From the NCBI GenBank assembly GCA_910578855.1, contig CAJTRV010000017.1, positions 1-27,922 of the forward strand: a stretch of DNA of 27,922 nucleotides. The letters run 5' to 3'. A program made the position numbers and the translations under genes. The notes under the pieces were generated by a model. That model was not told the origin of the DNA. It was given only the letters and a program-made list of their open reading frames with translations, and did not search any database. Every line of letters begins with the position of its first letter. Position 1 is the stretch's first letter. The DNA comes from an uncultured Bacilli bacterium. GTDB lineage: Bacteria; Bacillota_I; Bacilli_A; RF39; UBA660. Below, one piece after another: positions 22,778 through 27,922 of the stretch.

Positions 22778-23758
22778 ATGCGAAAAAAAAGTGTTAGTGT
22801 TGTCATTCTAATTTTATTATTATTTGTCGGCTTTGAAATTCTCGCTTCTTCAAAATATATTCTAGCTTCTGTCTCTTTTTCGTTTCGTATTTGGAAAGAT
22901 AATATCTTTCCATCCCTCTTCCCTTTTTTTGTGCTTTCTGAACTGCTTGTTCAATACGGGTTTGTCGAATTTATTGGTGAGTTATCAAAAAGATGGATGA
23001 ACAAGTTATTTCGGATGAATGGGAATGGCGCCTTTGTCTTTGTAATGGGAATTATCTCAGGGTTTCCTAGTAGCGCCAAATATACAAAAGAACTTTATCA
23101 AAATGGCATGATTACCGAAGGCGAAGCAACCAAGTTACTAACCTTCACCCATTTTAGCAATCCTCTTTTTATTCTAGGAACGGTTTCCCTACTATTCTTA
23201 AATAATAAGGAAGCTGGTATCTTAATCTTAATTTGTCACTATGTAACCAATATCATCATTGGTCTATTATTTCGTTCTTATGCTCCTAGTCCTAAAGAAA
23301 CGACAAAGGTATCATTCAGTCGGGCGATTACCAAAATGCATGAAAAACGAATTCACAACCCAAATAGTTTTGGACAGATTATTAGTGATGCATTAATGCA
23401 TACGATTGATACCTTGTTATTAATCTTAGGAACCATTACCATGTTTTTAGTCATCACAACCATCATCGATCAAAACCTAAACCTTGGATCGTTTCACCAA
23501 GGAATCTTAAATGGCTTTGTCGAGATGACCCAAGGATTAAAATATATTAGCTTGCTTCATATCCCACTCCAGCTAAAAAGTGCGCTCTGTGCGATGATTT
23601 TATCATTTGGCGGACTGAGTGTCCATATGCAGATGCGAAGCATTCTAAGCGATACCCCGATTAAATACTTACCATTTTTTGTTGCCAGAGTGATTCATGC
23701 CCTTCTTTCCTCGGTTCTCGTTTATCTTCTTTTCGATTGGTGGCTTATGTGGTTTTAA
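22778..23758 (+). CDS. ylbJ: Sporulation integral membrane protein YlbJ
   Basis: 326 residues from the ATG at 22778, chosen because GGTGG lies 7 bases upstream; the frame is also open from a GTG at 22754. Multi-spanning membrane protein with about eight hydrophobic segments. Family hallmarks are visible: SFRIWKDNIFPSLFPFFVLSELL, the ISGFPSSAKYTKELY motif, LLTFTHFSNPLFILG, and a related second half (ALCAMILSFGGLSVHMQM). The two halves each carry a Nucleoside-recognition (Gate)-like segment. YlbJ is needed for spore cortex or resistance in Bacillus and is made in the mother cell. The 3' end overlaps the convergent 201-residue gene by 14 bases. Only protein gene on the plus strand in the window. 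Confidence 0.93.
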   Translation: MRKKSVSVVILILLLFVGFEILASSKYILASVSFSFRIWKDNIFPSLFPFFVLSELLVQYGFVEFIGELSKRWMNKLFRMNGNGAFVFVMGIISGFPSSAKYTKELYQNGMITEGEATKLLTFTHFSNPLFILGTVSLLFLNNKEAGILILICHYVTNIIIGLLFRSYAPSPKETTKVSFSRAITKMHEKRIHNPNSFGQIISDALMHTIDTLLLILGTITMFLVITTIIDQNLNLGSFHQGILNGFVEMTQGLKYISLLHIPLQLKSALCAMILSFGGLSVHMQMRSILSDTPIKYLPFFVARVIHALLSSVLVYLLFDWWLMWF

Positions 23759-24350
23759 CATGACCAACTACTTTTGCTTGCTTTAACCAATAAACTTCGA
23801 TCTTCGGTAATTGCATCGCCACCATTTTCCCCTCTTCAAGGGATAACACTTGTAACTGCTTACTCACTTCACTTGCCTTCATCGGAGTGGGCGCAATAAT
23901 AAAGATTCGCTCATACGCTTGATCATTGGTAACATCGGTAACAAAAAGCGCTTGCTGTTCCAAAGCCATAATCTTAAATAACTGGTGATCACTTGTCATG
24001 GTAGCTACTTGAAATGGTTCTTCTTGATAACGCTTCCCAACAGTAACATATTCATCAATTTGAATGATATAAGAGGCAGTATTTAACTGCAGAATAATAT
24101 CAGATATTACTTGGTCAAGTTGCTCCTCAATTTGATCTTTTTCTTTAATCAGTCGTTTTATTTTTCCTAATTTTGTATCCCAATTTAGTGATGGTTCACC
24201 GTAAACTTTAATCATAATCTGATGTCCTGCTTGTTCCCAGTTCTCTTCATATACACGAATGCTAGAACGCCTGGTATTTGTTAGAATAACAAAAAAAAGG
24301 ATCAAACAAGGAATCAGACTCCATATTATAATATTTATTTTTTTCTGCAT
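23745..24350 (-). CDS. Membrane-anchored extracytoplasmic protein, unknown
   Basis: 201 residues, start at 24350 with GGTGAT upstream. One N-terminal transmembrane helix (about 5-24, INIIIWSLIPCLILFFVIL) serves as signal anchor. The rest is soluble: a coiled-coil-prone stretch (about 60-90; KIKRLIKEKDQIEEQLDQVI) and a mixed domain ending in LPKIEVYWLKQAKVVGHVKTT. No family recognised. The last 14 bases overlap the convergent end of ylbJ, with no terminator visible for either, so antisense read-through is possible. An extended -10 (TGATACAAT) lies about 13 bases before the ribosome binding site, without a clear -35. Confidence 0.7.
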   Translation of the reverse strand: MQKKINIIIWSLIPCLILFFVILTNTRRSSIRVYEENWEQAGHQIMIKVYGEPSLNWDTKLGKIKRLIKEKDQIEEQLDQVISDIILQLNTASYIIQIDEYVTVGKRYQEEPFQVATMTSDHQLFKIMALEQQALFVTDVTNDQAYERIFIIAPTPMKASEVSKQLQVLSLEEGKMVAMQLPKIEVYWLKQAKVVGHVKTT

Positions 24351-24491
24351 ATCATCACCATAACTATTGTATCAAAAAAAGCAGTAGAGATCTAATGATA
24401 TTAACTTTAAGGAATAAAAAAGTAAAAATTCTAATCTTTTTTGCGTTATAATTGGTCTAATCCCAAAAAGTAAAACCTAAACTTGAATACC

Positions 24492-24520
24492 TTGAAACCA
24501 AAAACGAAATATGATATGAT
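24492..24520 (+). promoter_or_regulatory. Promoter of the antitoxin-like RNA
   Basis: -35 TTGAAA (24492-24497), 17-base spacer, -10 TATGAT (24515-24520). Predicted start near 24527. No protein-coding gene follows on the plus strand, which points to a non-coding RNA. Confidence 0.65.
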
Positions 24521-24526
24521 GTATAT

Positions 24527-24642
24527 AGATGAGGAAATCCTCATACAATAAAAAAGGGAATATTCAACTTCGCTAGTTGAGTATCTACCCTAAAATTGGT
24601 GAGACACCTTATTACGAAAGTAATCGGGTGTCTATTTCTTTA
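24527..24642 (+). ncRNA. Putative antisense RNA of a par-like type I toxin-antitoxin locus
   Basis: About 115 nucleotides from the promoter to the terminator hairpin at 24603-24632. Visible structure: a 5' hairpin (ATGAGG / CCTCAT, 24529-24544), a second hairpin (CAACT / AGTTG around 24565-24579) and the GAAA-capped terminator. There is no open reading frame with a ribosome binding site. The RNA is antisense to the last codons and terminator of the toxin mRNA. In addition, its segment AGTTGAGTATC (24575-24585) can pair over 11 bases, two of them G-U, with the 5' end of that mRNA. This is the par (Fst/RNA II) arrangement: converging transcripts sharing a terminator plus a second contact near the toxin 5' end. 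Function is inferred. Confidence 0.6.
24603..24640. terminator. Shared terminator hairpin of toxin mRNA and antisense RNA
   Basis: Stem GACACC / GGTGTC, a small internal loop, then ATTAC / GTAAT closed by a GAAA tetraloop (24616-24619). The U-rich tail TATTTCTTT follows on the plus strand. On the minus strand the tail (AATTTTAGG) is poorer, so toxin-mRNA termination may be less efficient. The toxin stop codon (24632-24634) begins at the stem edge. Confidence 0.75.
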
Positions 24643-24721
24643 TAATCAATACCAATAAGGCAACAATTAATAAAGTGATAATAAATAGAAGGATTGAGAT
24701 TAGTAAATCTTTCTTTCGCAT
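24632..24721 (-). CDS. Putative type I toxin: 29-residue transmembrane peptide
   Basis: 29 codons, ATG at 24721 with a strong GGGAGGT 7 bases upstream. The peptide starts MRKKDLLISILL, continues as one uninterrupted hydrophobic helix and ends LVLIIKK: basic residues at both ends of a single span, typical of small membrane toxins such as Fst, TxpA or BsrG in size and layout. Primary sequence does not match any I remember. Its promoter has TTTACA-17-TATAAT; the leader is about 65 bases and can hide the ribosome binding site in a hairpin. The mRNA ends at the hairpin it shares with a converging RNA. Alternative: a harmless small membrane protein with a regulatory antisense RNA. Confidence 0.65.
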   Translation of the reverse strand: MRKKDLLISILLFIITLLIVALLVLIIKK

Positions 24722-24728
24722 TATTATT

Positions 24729-24761
24729 ACCTCCCTTCTATTCGTAAGAACGAAGATAGGT
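24729..24761 (-). promoter_or_regulatory. Leader structure that can sequester the toxin ribosome binding site
   Basis: In the mRNA, ACCUAUCUUC (24761-24752) can pair with GAAGGGAGGU (24738-24729), which contains the whole Shine-Dalgarno; nine of ten positions pair, one as G-U, with a 13-base loop. A smaller hairpin (UUCGU / ACGAA) can form inside. A similar 5' stem-loop limits translation of fst in the par system. Confidence 0.55.
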
Positions 24762-24792
24762 AGGCACCCAACAGTTAAATATCCCTATTTAT

Positions 24793-24821
24793 ATTATATC
24801 GAATGTATGTTTGCGTGTAAA
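24793..24821 (-). promoter_or_regulatory. Strong promoter of the toxin mRNA
   Basis: -35 TTTACA (24821-24816), 17-base spacer, -10 TATAAT (24798-24793). Predicted start near 24786, so the mRNA begins with GGGAUAUUUAACU, the segment complementary to the antisense RNA. Confidence 0.7.
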
Positions 24822-24860
24822 GAGAAATTCCTTGTTTTTCAAAGGAAAATTGGTAACATT

Positions 24861-24884
24861 AAATCGCGGCTTCGTGATTTTTTT
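24861..24884 (+). terminator. Plus-strand Rho-independent terminator
   Basis: Stem AAATCGCG / CGTGATTT (8 bp, one G-U, loop GCTT) followed by T5. No plus-strand gene precedes it; it may stop read-through of the antisense RNA or belong to another short RNA. A TTCCTT / AAGGAA hairpin lies just upstream (about 24827-24848). Confidence 0.55.
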
Positions 24885-25010
24885 CATGTTATGACGTGCC
24901 CACTAATTTTAGTGTAACTTTCATTTATTAAATAACTAGTTTATAAACATTTCTGAAATAAAATTTTCTTATATTAGGTTTGAAATAAAAAGTTTTTTGT
25001 TCACAAAACA

Positions 25011-25046
25011 AAAACTAGATTGAAACAAAAATTCAATTCTAGTTTT
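25011..25046 (-). terminator. Long AT-rich hairpin, possible terminator of the glycosyltransferase transcript
   Basis: Arms AAAACTAGATTGAA (25011-25024) and TTCAATTCTAGTTTT (25032-25046), 14 bp with one bulged base, loop of 7. On the minus strand it is followed by T-rich sequence (TTTTTGTTTTG). About 205 bases after the glycosyltransferase stop. Confidence 0.5.
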
Positions 25047-25216
25047 AAATATAATTTCTTTTAAGTTAACAACAATGGTAGAAATCCTCTTTCTTTGATT
25101 CAAATTATATCTATACTAAAAAGAAGCAGGACAATTCATCTATATAATGAATTATCATACTTAGTTAGTATATCCATAAAATTTTCTATATTTGTATAGT
25201 AGATTAATCATATCGT

Positions 25217-25240
25217 CTTAGTACAGCGCACTGTACTAAG
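25217..25240. repeat. Perfect inverted repeat at the glycosyltransferase 3' end
   Basis: CTTAGTACAG, loop CGCA, CTGTACTAAG: 10 perfect pairs, 10 bases beyond the stop at 25251. No T run on either side, so not a standard intrinsic terminator. It could protect the mRNA 3' end or be a protein-binding site. Confidence 0.6.
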
Positions 25241-25250
25241 GAAAATCATT

Positions 25251-26252
25251 TCATTCAGATAGTAATTCTTCATAAATTTTCTTTAATTCTTTTCCGATAT
25301 TTTCGATACTTCGTTCTTGGGCCACTTTATAACCTTCCTTGGTTAAATTGGGCAACTTCTGTTCGACAATCCCAGTAATTTTTTCTTTAAATTCCTTATT
25401 ATTTGTTCCCTTATAGACGTTTTTCCCATCTTCAAACCACCCTTGATAAATCGGTATATCACGAATTAAAACAGGTGTTTTAGCCGCAAGTGCTTCTAAT
25501 AATACAATTCCTTCTGTTTCCTCATAAGTCGGAAAGAAAAACAAATCAGCCCCAGCATATGCTTTACGAAGAAGATTACGCGGATAATATCCCGGAAAAA
25601 AGAGATTATCTAATTTAGTCGTTACAGCTTCTTTCACTTTAGCGGGAACTGTATTTAAATTGGTAAATCCAAACCAAACAAATTTATAGTCTGGCTGTGA
25701 TGCTGCAATTTCAACAAAATCTAAGATTCCTTTACGCTCAATATAAAGGCCTACAGCAATGATAACTTTATCTGTTTCACTAAATCCAAATTCTTTTCGA
25801 AAATCCTGCCGCCATGATTTCTCCGCCTTAAAATAATCTAACTCAATTCCATTAGAGATAGGAATAATTCGTCTCCCAATATGATAATGATCTAACAACG
25901 ATTTGGAATATGGAGTTGGCGTTAAAACAATGTCACCCTGCCTGTAACAATTGGTCAACCATTTTTTAAATAATGGAGCGACCACATTTGATCCAATAAA
26001 CGAATTTCGGAAATCTTCCTCGGTCGAATGAGCATGCATTACGACTTTTTTCCCCTCTTTATGCGCTTTTTTTGCTGCAAGATAGGACTGTGGAAAGACT
26101 GTATTGATATGAACAATATCATAATCTTCCTCCGGATTCGTCGTATAAGAAACACCATTTAATTCAAGTGCTTTTTTTTGATGAATAATGGCCCGACCAA
26201 CCCCGCTTTTTTCTACCTTATCAAACATATCTGTTCTTAATAATACCTTCAT
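25251..26252 (-). CDS. Family 4 glycosyltransferase, CpoA/LafB-like (glycolipid synthesis)
   Basis: 333 residues, start at 26252 with AGGTGA upstream. GT-B fold of family GT4. It carries the stretch MHAHSTEEDFRNSFIGSN and TNPEEDYDIVHINT that I associate with streptococcal CpoA/LafB, which adds a second sugar to glucosyl-diacylglycerol. The C-terminal nucleotide-sugar domain has VGLYIERKGI and the E-x7-E type motif in YEETEGIVLLEALA. It would act at the inner face of the membrane, making the diglycosyl-diacylglycerol used as membrane lipid or lipoteichoic acid anchor. In streptococci and enterococci the partner GT gene lies next to it; here it stands alone with its own promoter. Exact sugar specificity cannot be read from sequence. 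Confidence 0.85.
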   Translation of the reverse strand: MKVLLRTDMFDKVEKSGVGRAIIHQKKALELNGVSYTTNPEEDYDIVHINTVFPQSYLAAKKAHKEGKKVVMHAHSTEEDFRNSFIGSNVVAPLFKKWLTNCYRQGDIVLTPTPYSKSLLDHYHIGRRIIPISNGIELDYFKAEKSWRQDFRKEFGFSETDKVIIAVGLYIERKGILDFVEIAASQPDYKFVWFGFTNLNTVPAKVKEAVTTKLDNLFFPGYYPRNLLRKAYAGADLFFFPTYEETEGIVLLEALAAKTPVLIRDIPIYQGWFEDGKNVYKGTNNKEFKEKITGIVEQKLPNLTKEGYKVAQERSIENIGKELKKIYEELLSE

Positions 26253-26268
26253 TTCATCACCTAGTCAC

Positions 26269-26297
26269 ATTGTATCACAAACAAGTCTGATTATCAA
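26269..26297 (-). promoter_or_regulatory. Promoter of the glycosyltransferase gene
   Basis: -35 TTGATA (26297-26292), 17-base spacer, extended -10 TGATACAAT (TACAAT 26274-26269), 16 bases before the start codon. Confidence 0.65.
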
Positions 26298-26298
26298 A

Positions 26299-26532
26299 CT
26301 AGAAAATCAGTTTCACTAAAATGACATCTTCGCCAATTTTTTCAATCTGTTCCCAACGAATTTCAATCTCATCTTTGGTCGAAAACATCGAGATAAAAAA
26401 CTTACTTTTTTCTACGATTAAACTCTCCATTTTACCACTACTATTTTCTAAACTCACATCAATAATATTGCCTACCTTTTTACCATCGACAATATTAATC
26501 ACATCTTTGTCTTGTAAATCTGATAATCGCAT
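26299..26532 (-). CDS. ylmC: YlmC/YmxH family PRC-barrel protein
   Basis: 77 residues, typical for the family (about 80). Single PRC-barrel domain: MRLSDLQDKDVINIVDGKKVGNIIDV, then ESLIVEKSK and EIEIRWEQIEKIGEDVILV, the standard YlmC/YmxH motifs (the motif stretches are contiguous in part). These small proteins are common in spore formers and their genes lie near sigG (ylmC in Bacillus) or mother-cell genes; molecular function is not established. Start at 26532 with GGTGG upstream. A terminator separates it from sigG, and a CATATAAT word upstream (26555-26548) may be a sigma-E or sigma-A -10. Confidence 0.9.
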   Translation of the reverse strand: MRLSDLQDKDVINIVDGKKVGNIIDVSLENSSGKMESLIVEKSKFFISMFSTKDEIEIRWEQIEKIGEDVILVKLIF

Positions 26533-26547
26533 ACTACCACCCGGTAA

Positions 26548-26575
26548 ATTATATGTAACATACTTCGTTTTATGA
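26548..26575 (-). promoter_or_regulatory. Weak candidate promoter of ylmC
   Basis: CATATAAT (26555-26548) with TCATAA 14 bases upstream (26575-26570), the spacing of sigma-E promoters; the TATAAT could equally be a sigma-A -10 with no good -35. It directly follows the sigG terminator. Confidence 0.3.
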
Positions 26576-26599
26576 AAAAAGAAGCGGCCTAGCTTCTTT
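26575..26599 (-). terminator. Rho-independent terminator of sigG
   Basis: Stem AAAGAAGC / GCTTCTTT (8 bp, loop of 6) followed by TTT on the minus strand, immediately after the stop codon at 26601. Confidence 0.8.
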
Positions 26600-26600
26600 G

Positions 26601-27377
26601 TTATAAAATCATTCTTTTTAAATTTTCAATTCCATTTTTTTCAAGCCGTGAGATTTGGGCTTGACTGATCCCAATTTCGTTGGCCAGTTCCATCTGGGTT
26701 TTTCCAACAAAGTAACGTTCTGTTAGAATAAAGCGTTCCTTTTCTTTTAGTTTTTCCAATGAATCAGCTAAGGCAATCCGCGTTTCCAACGGATAAAGTT
26801 TATTCTTCTTATCTTCTAATTGATCTGCTAGATAGATAGTATCGCCACCATCACTATAGATTGGTTCTGACATACTTAATGTATCACGGAGTGAATCGAG
26901 TGCACTACTTACTTCTAACTCTGGAACCTCTAATATTTTACTAATTTCTGCAATGGTAGGTTCCTTCCCCTCCTTCGTAGTCAACTCTTCTTTCACTTTT
27001 AGTGCTTTATAAGCCAAATCTTTAATACTTCGGGCAATTCGGACAGAATTACTATCACGTAAATAGCGTTTTACCTCACCAACGATCATTGGAACACTAT
27101 AGGTTGAAAATCTCACTTGATACGATAAATCGAAGTTTTCAATAGCCTTGATTAATCCAATACACCCGACTTGAAATAAATCATCCATATTATCAACCCG
27201 ATTGTTAAACTTTCGTAAAATGGATAACACCAATTTTAAATTACCGTTGATCAAGTCTTCCTTGGCTTTCCCGTCACCATTTTGATAACGCTCAAATAAT
27301 TCTACCATTTCCTCATTGGTTAATACTTTAATATTCGCAGTATTCACGCCACAAATTTCCACTTTATGACGTGCCAT
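26601..27377 (-). CDS. sigG: Forespore-specific sigma factor SigG
   Basis: 258 residues from the ATG at 27377; this start has AAAGGAG in front and gives the usual SigG N-terminus (MARHKVEICGVNTANIKVL), while an ATG at 27407 lies in the leader hairpin. Region 2: NLKLVLSILRKFNNRVDNMDDLFQVGCIGLIKAI, with the -10 recognising FSTYSVPMIVGEVKRYLRD. Region 3 follows, then region 4 with ERFILTERYFVGKTQMELA and the helix-turn-helix EIGISQAQISRLEK (shown here in part). SigG directs late forespore genes such as spoIVB after engulfment. Upstream is a holin gene rather than spoIIG as in Bacillus. The ribosome binding site is inside a hairpin. Confidence 0.96.
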   Translation of the reverse strand: MARHKVEICGVNTANIKVLTNEEMVELFERYQNGDGKAKEDLINGNLKLVLSILRKFNNRVDNMDDLFQVGCIGLIKAIENFDLSYQVRFSTYSVPMIVGEVKRYLRDSNSVRIARSIKDLAYKALKVKEELTTKEGKEPTIAEISKILEVPELEVSSALDSLRDTLSMSEPIYSDGGDTIYLADQLEDKKNKLYPLETRIALADSLEKLKEKERFILTERYFVGKTQMELANEIGISQAQISRLEKNGIENLKRMIL

Positions 27378-27423
27378 AAAAAAATCTCCTTTCATGTTGT
27401 TATGCACATCAAAAGAGATTTTT
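27378..27423 (-). promoter_or_regulatory. sigG leader hairpin masking the ribosome binding site (also terminator-like)
   Basis: On the minus strand AAAAATCTC pairs with GAGATTTTT (9 bp); a further UUUU/GAAAG-type block (4 bp) and an AUGU/ACAU block (4 bp) extend the stem across one G-G mismatch. The Shine-Dalgarno AAAGGAG (27392-27386) is entirely inside the 3' arm. The T run after the stem abuts the ATG, so the element also has the shape of an intrinsic terminator for the holin gene. Confidence 0.65.
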
Positions 27424-27451
27424 ATTCAATTATTTTATAAAATGAAGCAAA

Positions 27452-27787
27452 TTATTGTGCTTGAGAACGATCCGTTAAATGTTTGACGGCACATTCTACT
27501 AGGATATCTAATTCAACTGGACTAATCTTAATCTTTTTTTCATTTAACCAAGCGCTAGCTTTATCCTTGGCCTCTTCCGCTTTTTCCGCACTGGTAAGCG
27601 TTCCATTTTTACTAATTTGCTCAACATAGTTCACAGTCGCCTGGATAATTTCTTTCTTTTCTTTTTCGATCGCTTCTTTTTGCATCATATTTTTAATCGT
27701 CATTCCAAGATAACTAACAACCCCAGTTAACATTGTGACTAGAATTGGAATCAACTGATTAAGTACTGTCTGTAAAACTTCGTTCAT
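27452..27787 (-). CDS. LLH-family phage holin-like protein
   Basis: 111 residues, start at 27787 with AAGGAGGG upstream. One N-terminal transmembrane segment (about 6-31, LQTVLNQLIPILVTMLTG and on), then a charged coiled-coil-prone region (KNMMQKEAIEKEKKEIIQ), then the conserved pattern ATVNYVEQISKNGTLTSAEK and EEAKDKASAWLNEKK of the phage holin LLH family (superfamily 6). In phages such proteins permeabilise the membrane for endolysin. No other phage gene is nearby, so it is a solitary chromosomal copy; co-option in spore formation or lysis is speculation. It ends 28 bases before the sigG leader hairpin. Confidence 0.8.
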   Translation of the reverse strand: MNEVLQTVLNQLIPILVTMLTGVVSYLGMTIKNMMQKEAIEKEKKEIIQATVNYVEQISKNGTLTSAEKAEEAKDKASAWLNEKKIKISPVELDILVECAVKHLTDRSQAQ

Positions 27788-27870
27788 GAAATCCCTCCTT
27801 TATCATATTAGATGTCATTAGAAGAAAAAATAAACGGCATCAGAACAAAAAAAGAATACTTATAGTACGA

Positions 27871-27922
27871 GACTGCTGAAAAAGTATACAAAGATTACTG
27901 TAAAGTATACCAGTAGTCTTTT
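27871..27922. terminator. Edge structure: inverted repeats with duplicated GTATAC words
   Basis: AAGATTACTG (27891-27900) pairs with CAGTAGTCTT (27911-27920), 10 bp with one G-U on the plus strand; GACTGCTG (27871-27878) can pair with the same right arm. AAAGTATAC occurs twice (27881-27889, 27902-27910). On the minus strand the hairpin is followed by a T-rich stretch, so it may terminate a gene beyond the right edge. Confidence 0.45.

Larger units (their letters stand above)
24885..25250. other. Non-coding stretch between the par-like locus and the glycosyltransferase
   Basis: No open reading frame with a ribosome binding site on either strand. Very AT-rich. It holds two overlapping hairpins (24991-25046), a TATAAT-like word near 25090 on the minus strand without a good -35, and a perfect palindrome at 25217-25240. 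No insertion-sequence ends or tRNA are seen. Confidence 0.6.

Noticed and set aside
24527..24600. Purine-type riboswitch, because of TATCTACC near 24583-24590
   Set aside because: This word resembles the purine aptamer J2/3 segment, but the L2/L3 kissing-loop words are absent, the third stem is only about 3 bp, and no plus-strand gene follows the terminator.
24675..24917. 80-codon plus-strand reading frame over the toxin region
   Set aside because: No ribosome binding site, runs through the toxin gene and promoter in antisense, and ends past a terminator; better explained by the small minus-strand peptide.
1..27922. tRNA, rRNA or insertion-sequence genes
   Set aside because: No cloverleaf-like sequence with CCA-type end, no rRNA motifs and no transposase or terminal inverted repeats were seen on reading both strands.

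Overview
The window looks like chromosome of a low-GC, endospore-forming Bacillota, in the wider Bacilli/Erysipelotrichia part of the phylum; I cannot place it more exactly. The evidence is strong AGGAGG-type ribosome binding sites, AT-rich Rho-independent terminators, consensus sigma-A promoters, and four sporulation-lineage genes (sigG, spoIVB, ylbJ, ylmC/ymxH) beside housekeeping genes (nusB, xseA, xseB, mutS, ylbL/sepM). Nearly everything is on the minus strand, so gene order is read from right to left. The exceptions are ylbJ and one small antisense RNA.

Right part (about 20.5-27.9 kb). A solitary LLH-type phage holin precedes sigG. The sigG ribosome binding site is buried in a 17-bp hairpin. 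After it come ylmC (PRC barrel), a CpoA/LafB-like glycolipid glycosyltransferase, and a long non-coding stretch. That stretch carries what I read as a compact type I toxin-antitoxin locus organised like enterococcal par: a 29-residue membrane peptide (minus strand) and an antisense RNA (plus strand), each with a near-consensus promoter, converging on a shared GAAA-capped terminator hairpin. Next are a membrane-anchored unknown protein, ylbJ (plus strand), ylbL, and a 374-residue protein carrying two tandem domains that resemble sigma-70 region 4.

Middle (about 10.6-20.5 kb). A zinc-dependent phospholipase C-like protein and a helical unknown complete the operon begun by the sigma-4-like protein. 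They are followed by mutS with a small membrane protein, three small unknown genes, then nusB, xseA-xseB and spoIVB. The last four are a compacted version of the nusB-xseA-xseB-...-spoIVB order known from Bacillus.

Left part (1-10.4 kb). This is a polymorphic toxin island. A 2428-residue secreted WapA/RHS-type protein carries DNRLRE, carbohydrate-binding-like, ricin-like and YD-repeat regions, an RHS core and a C-terminal GIY-YIG nuclease. Directly downstream is a DUF4259-like presumed immunity gene whose Shine-Dalgarno lies in the last toxin codons. Then come a DUF2691-like protein, two tandem paralogous membrane-anchored proteins, and, at the window edge, the start of a second near-identical copy of the immunity gene.

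The strongest candidates for something undescribed are the par-like locus, the double sigma-4-like protein with its operon, and the layered toxin/immunity island. All functional statements rest on reading the sequence and remembered family features; no database search was run.
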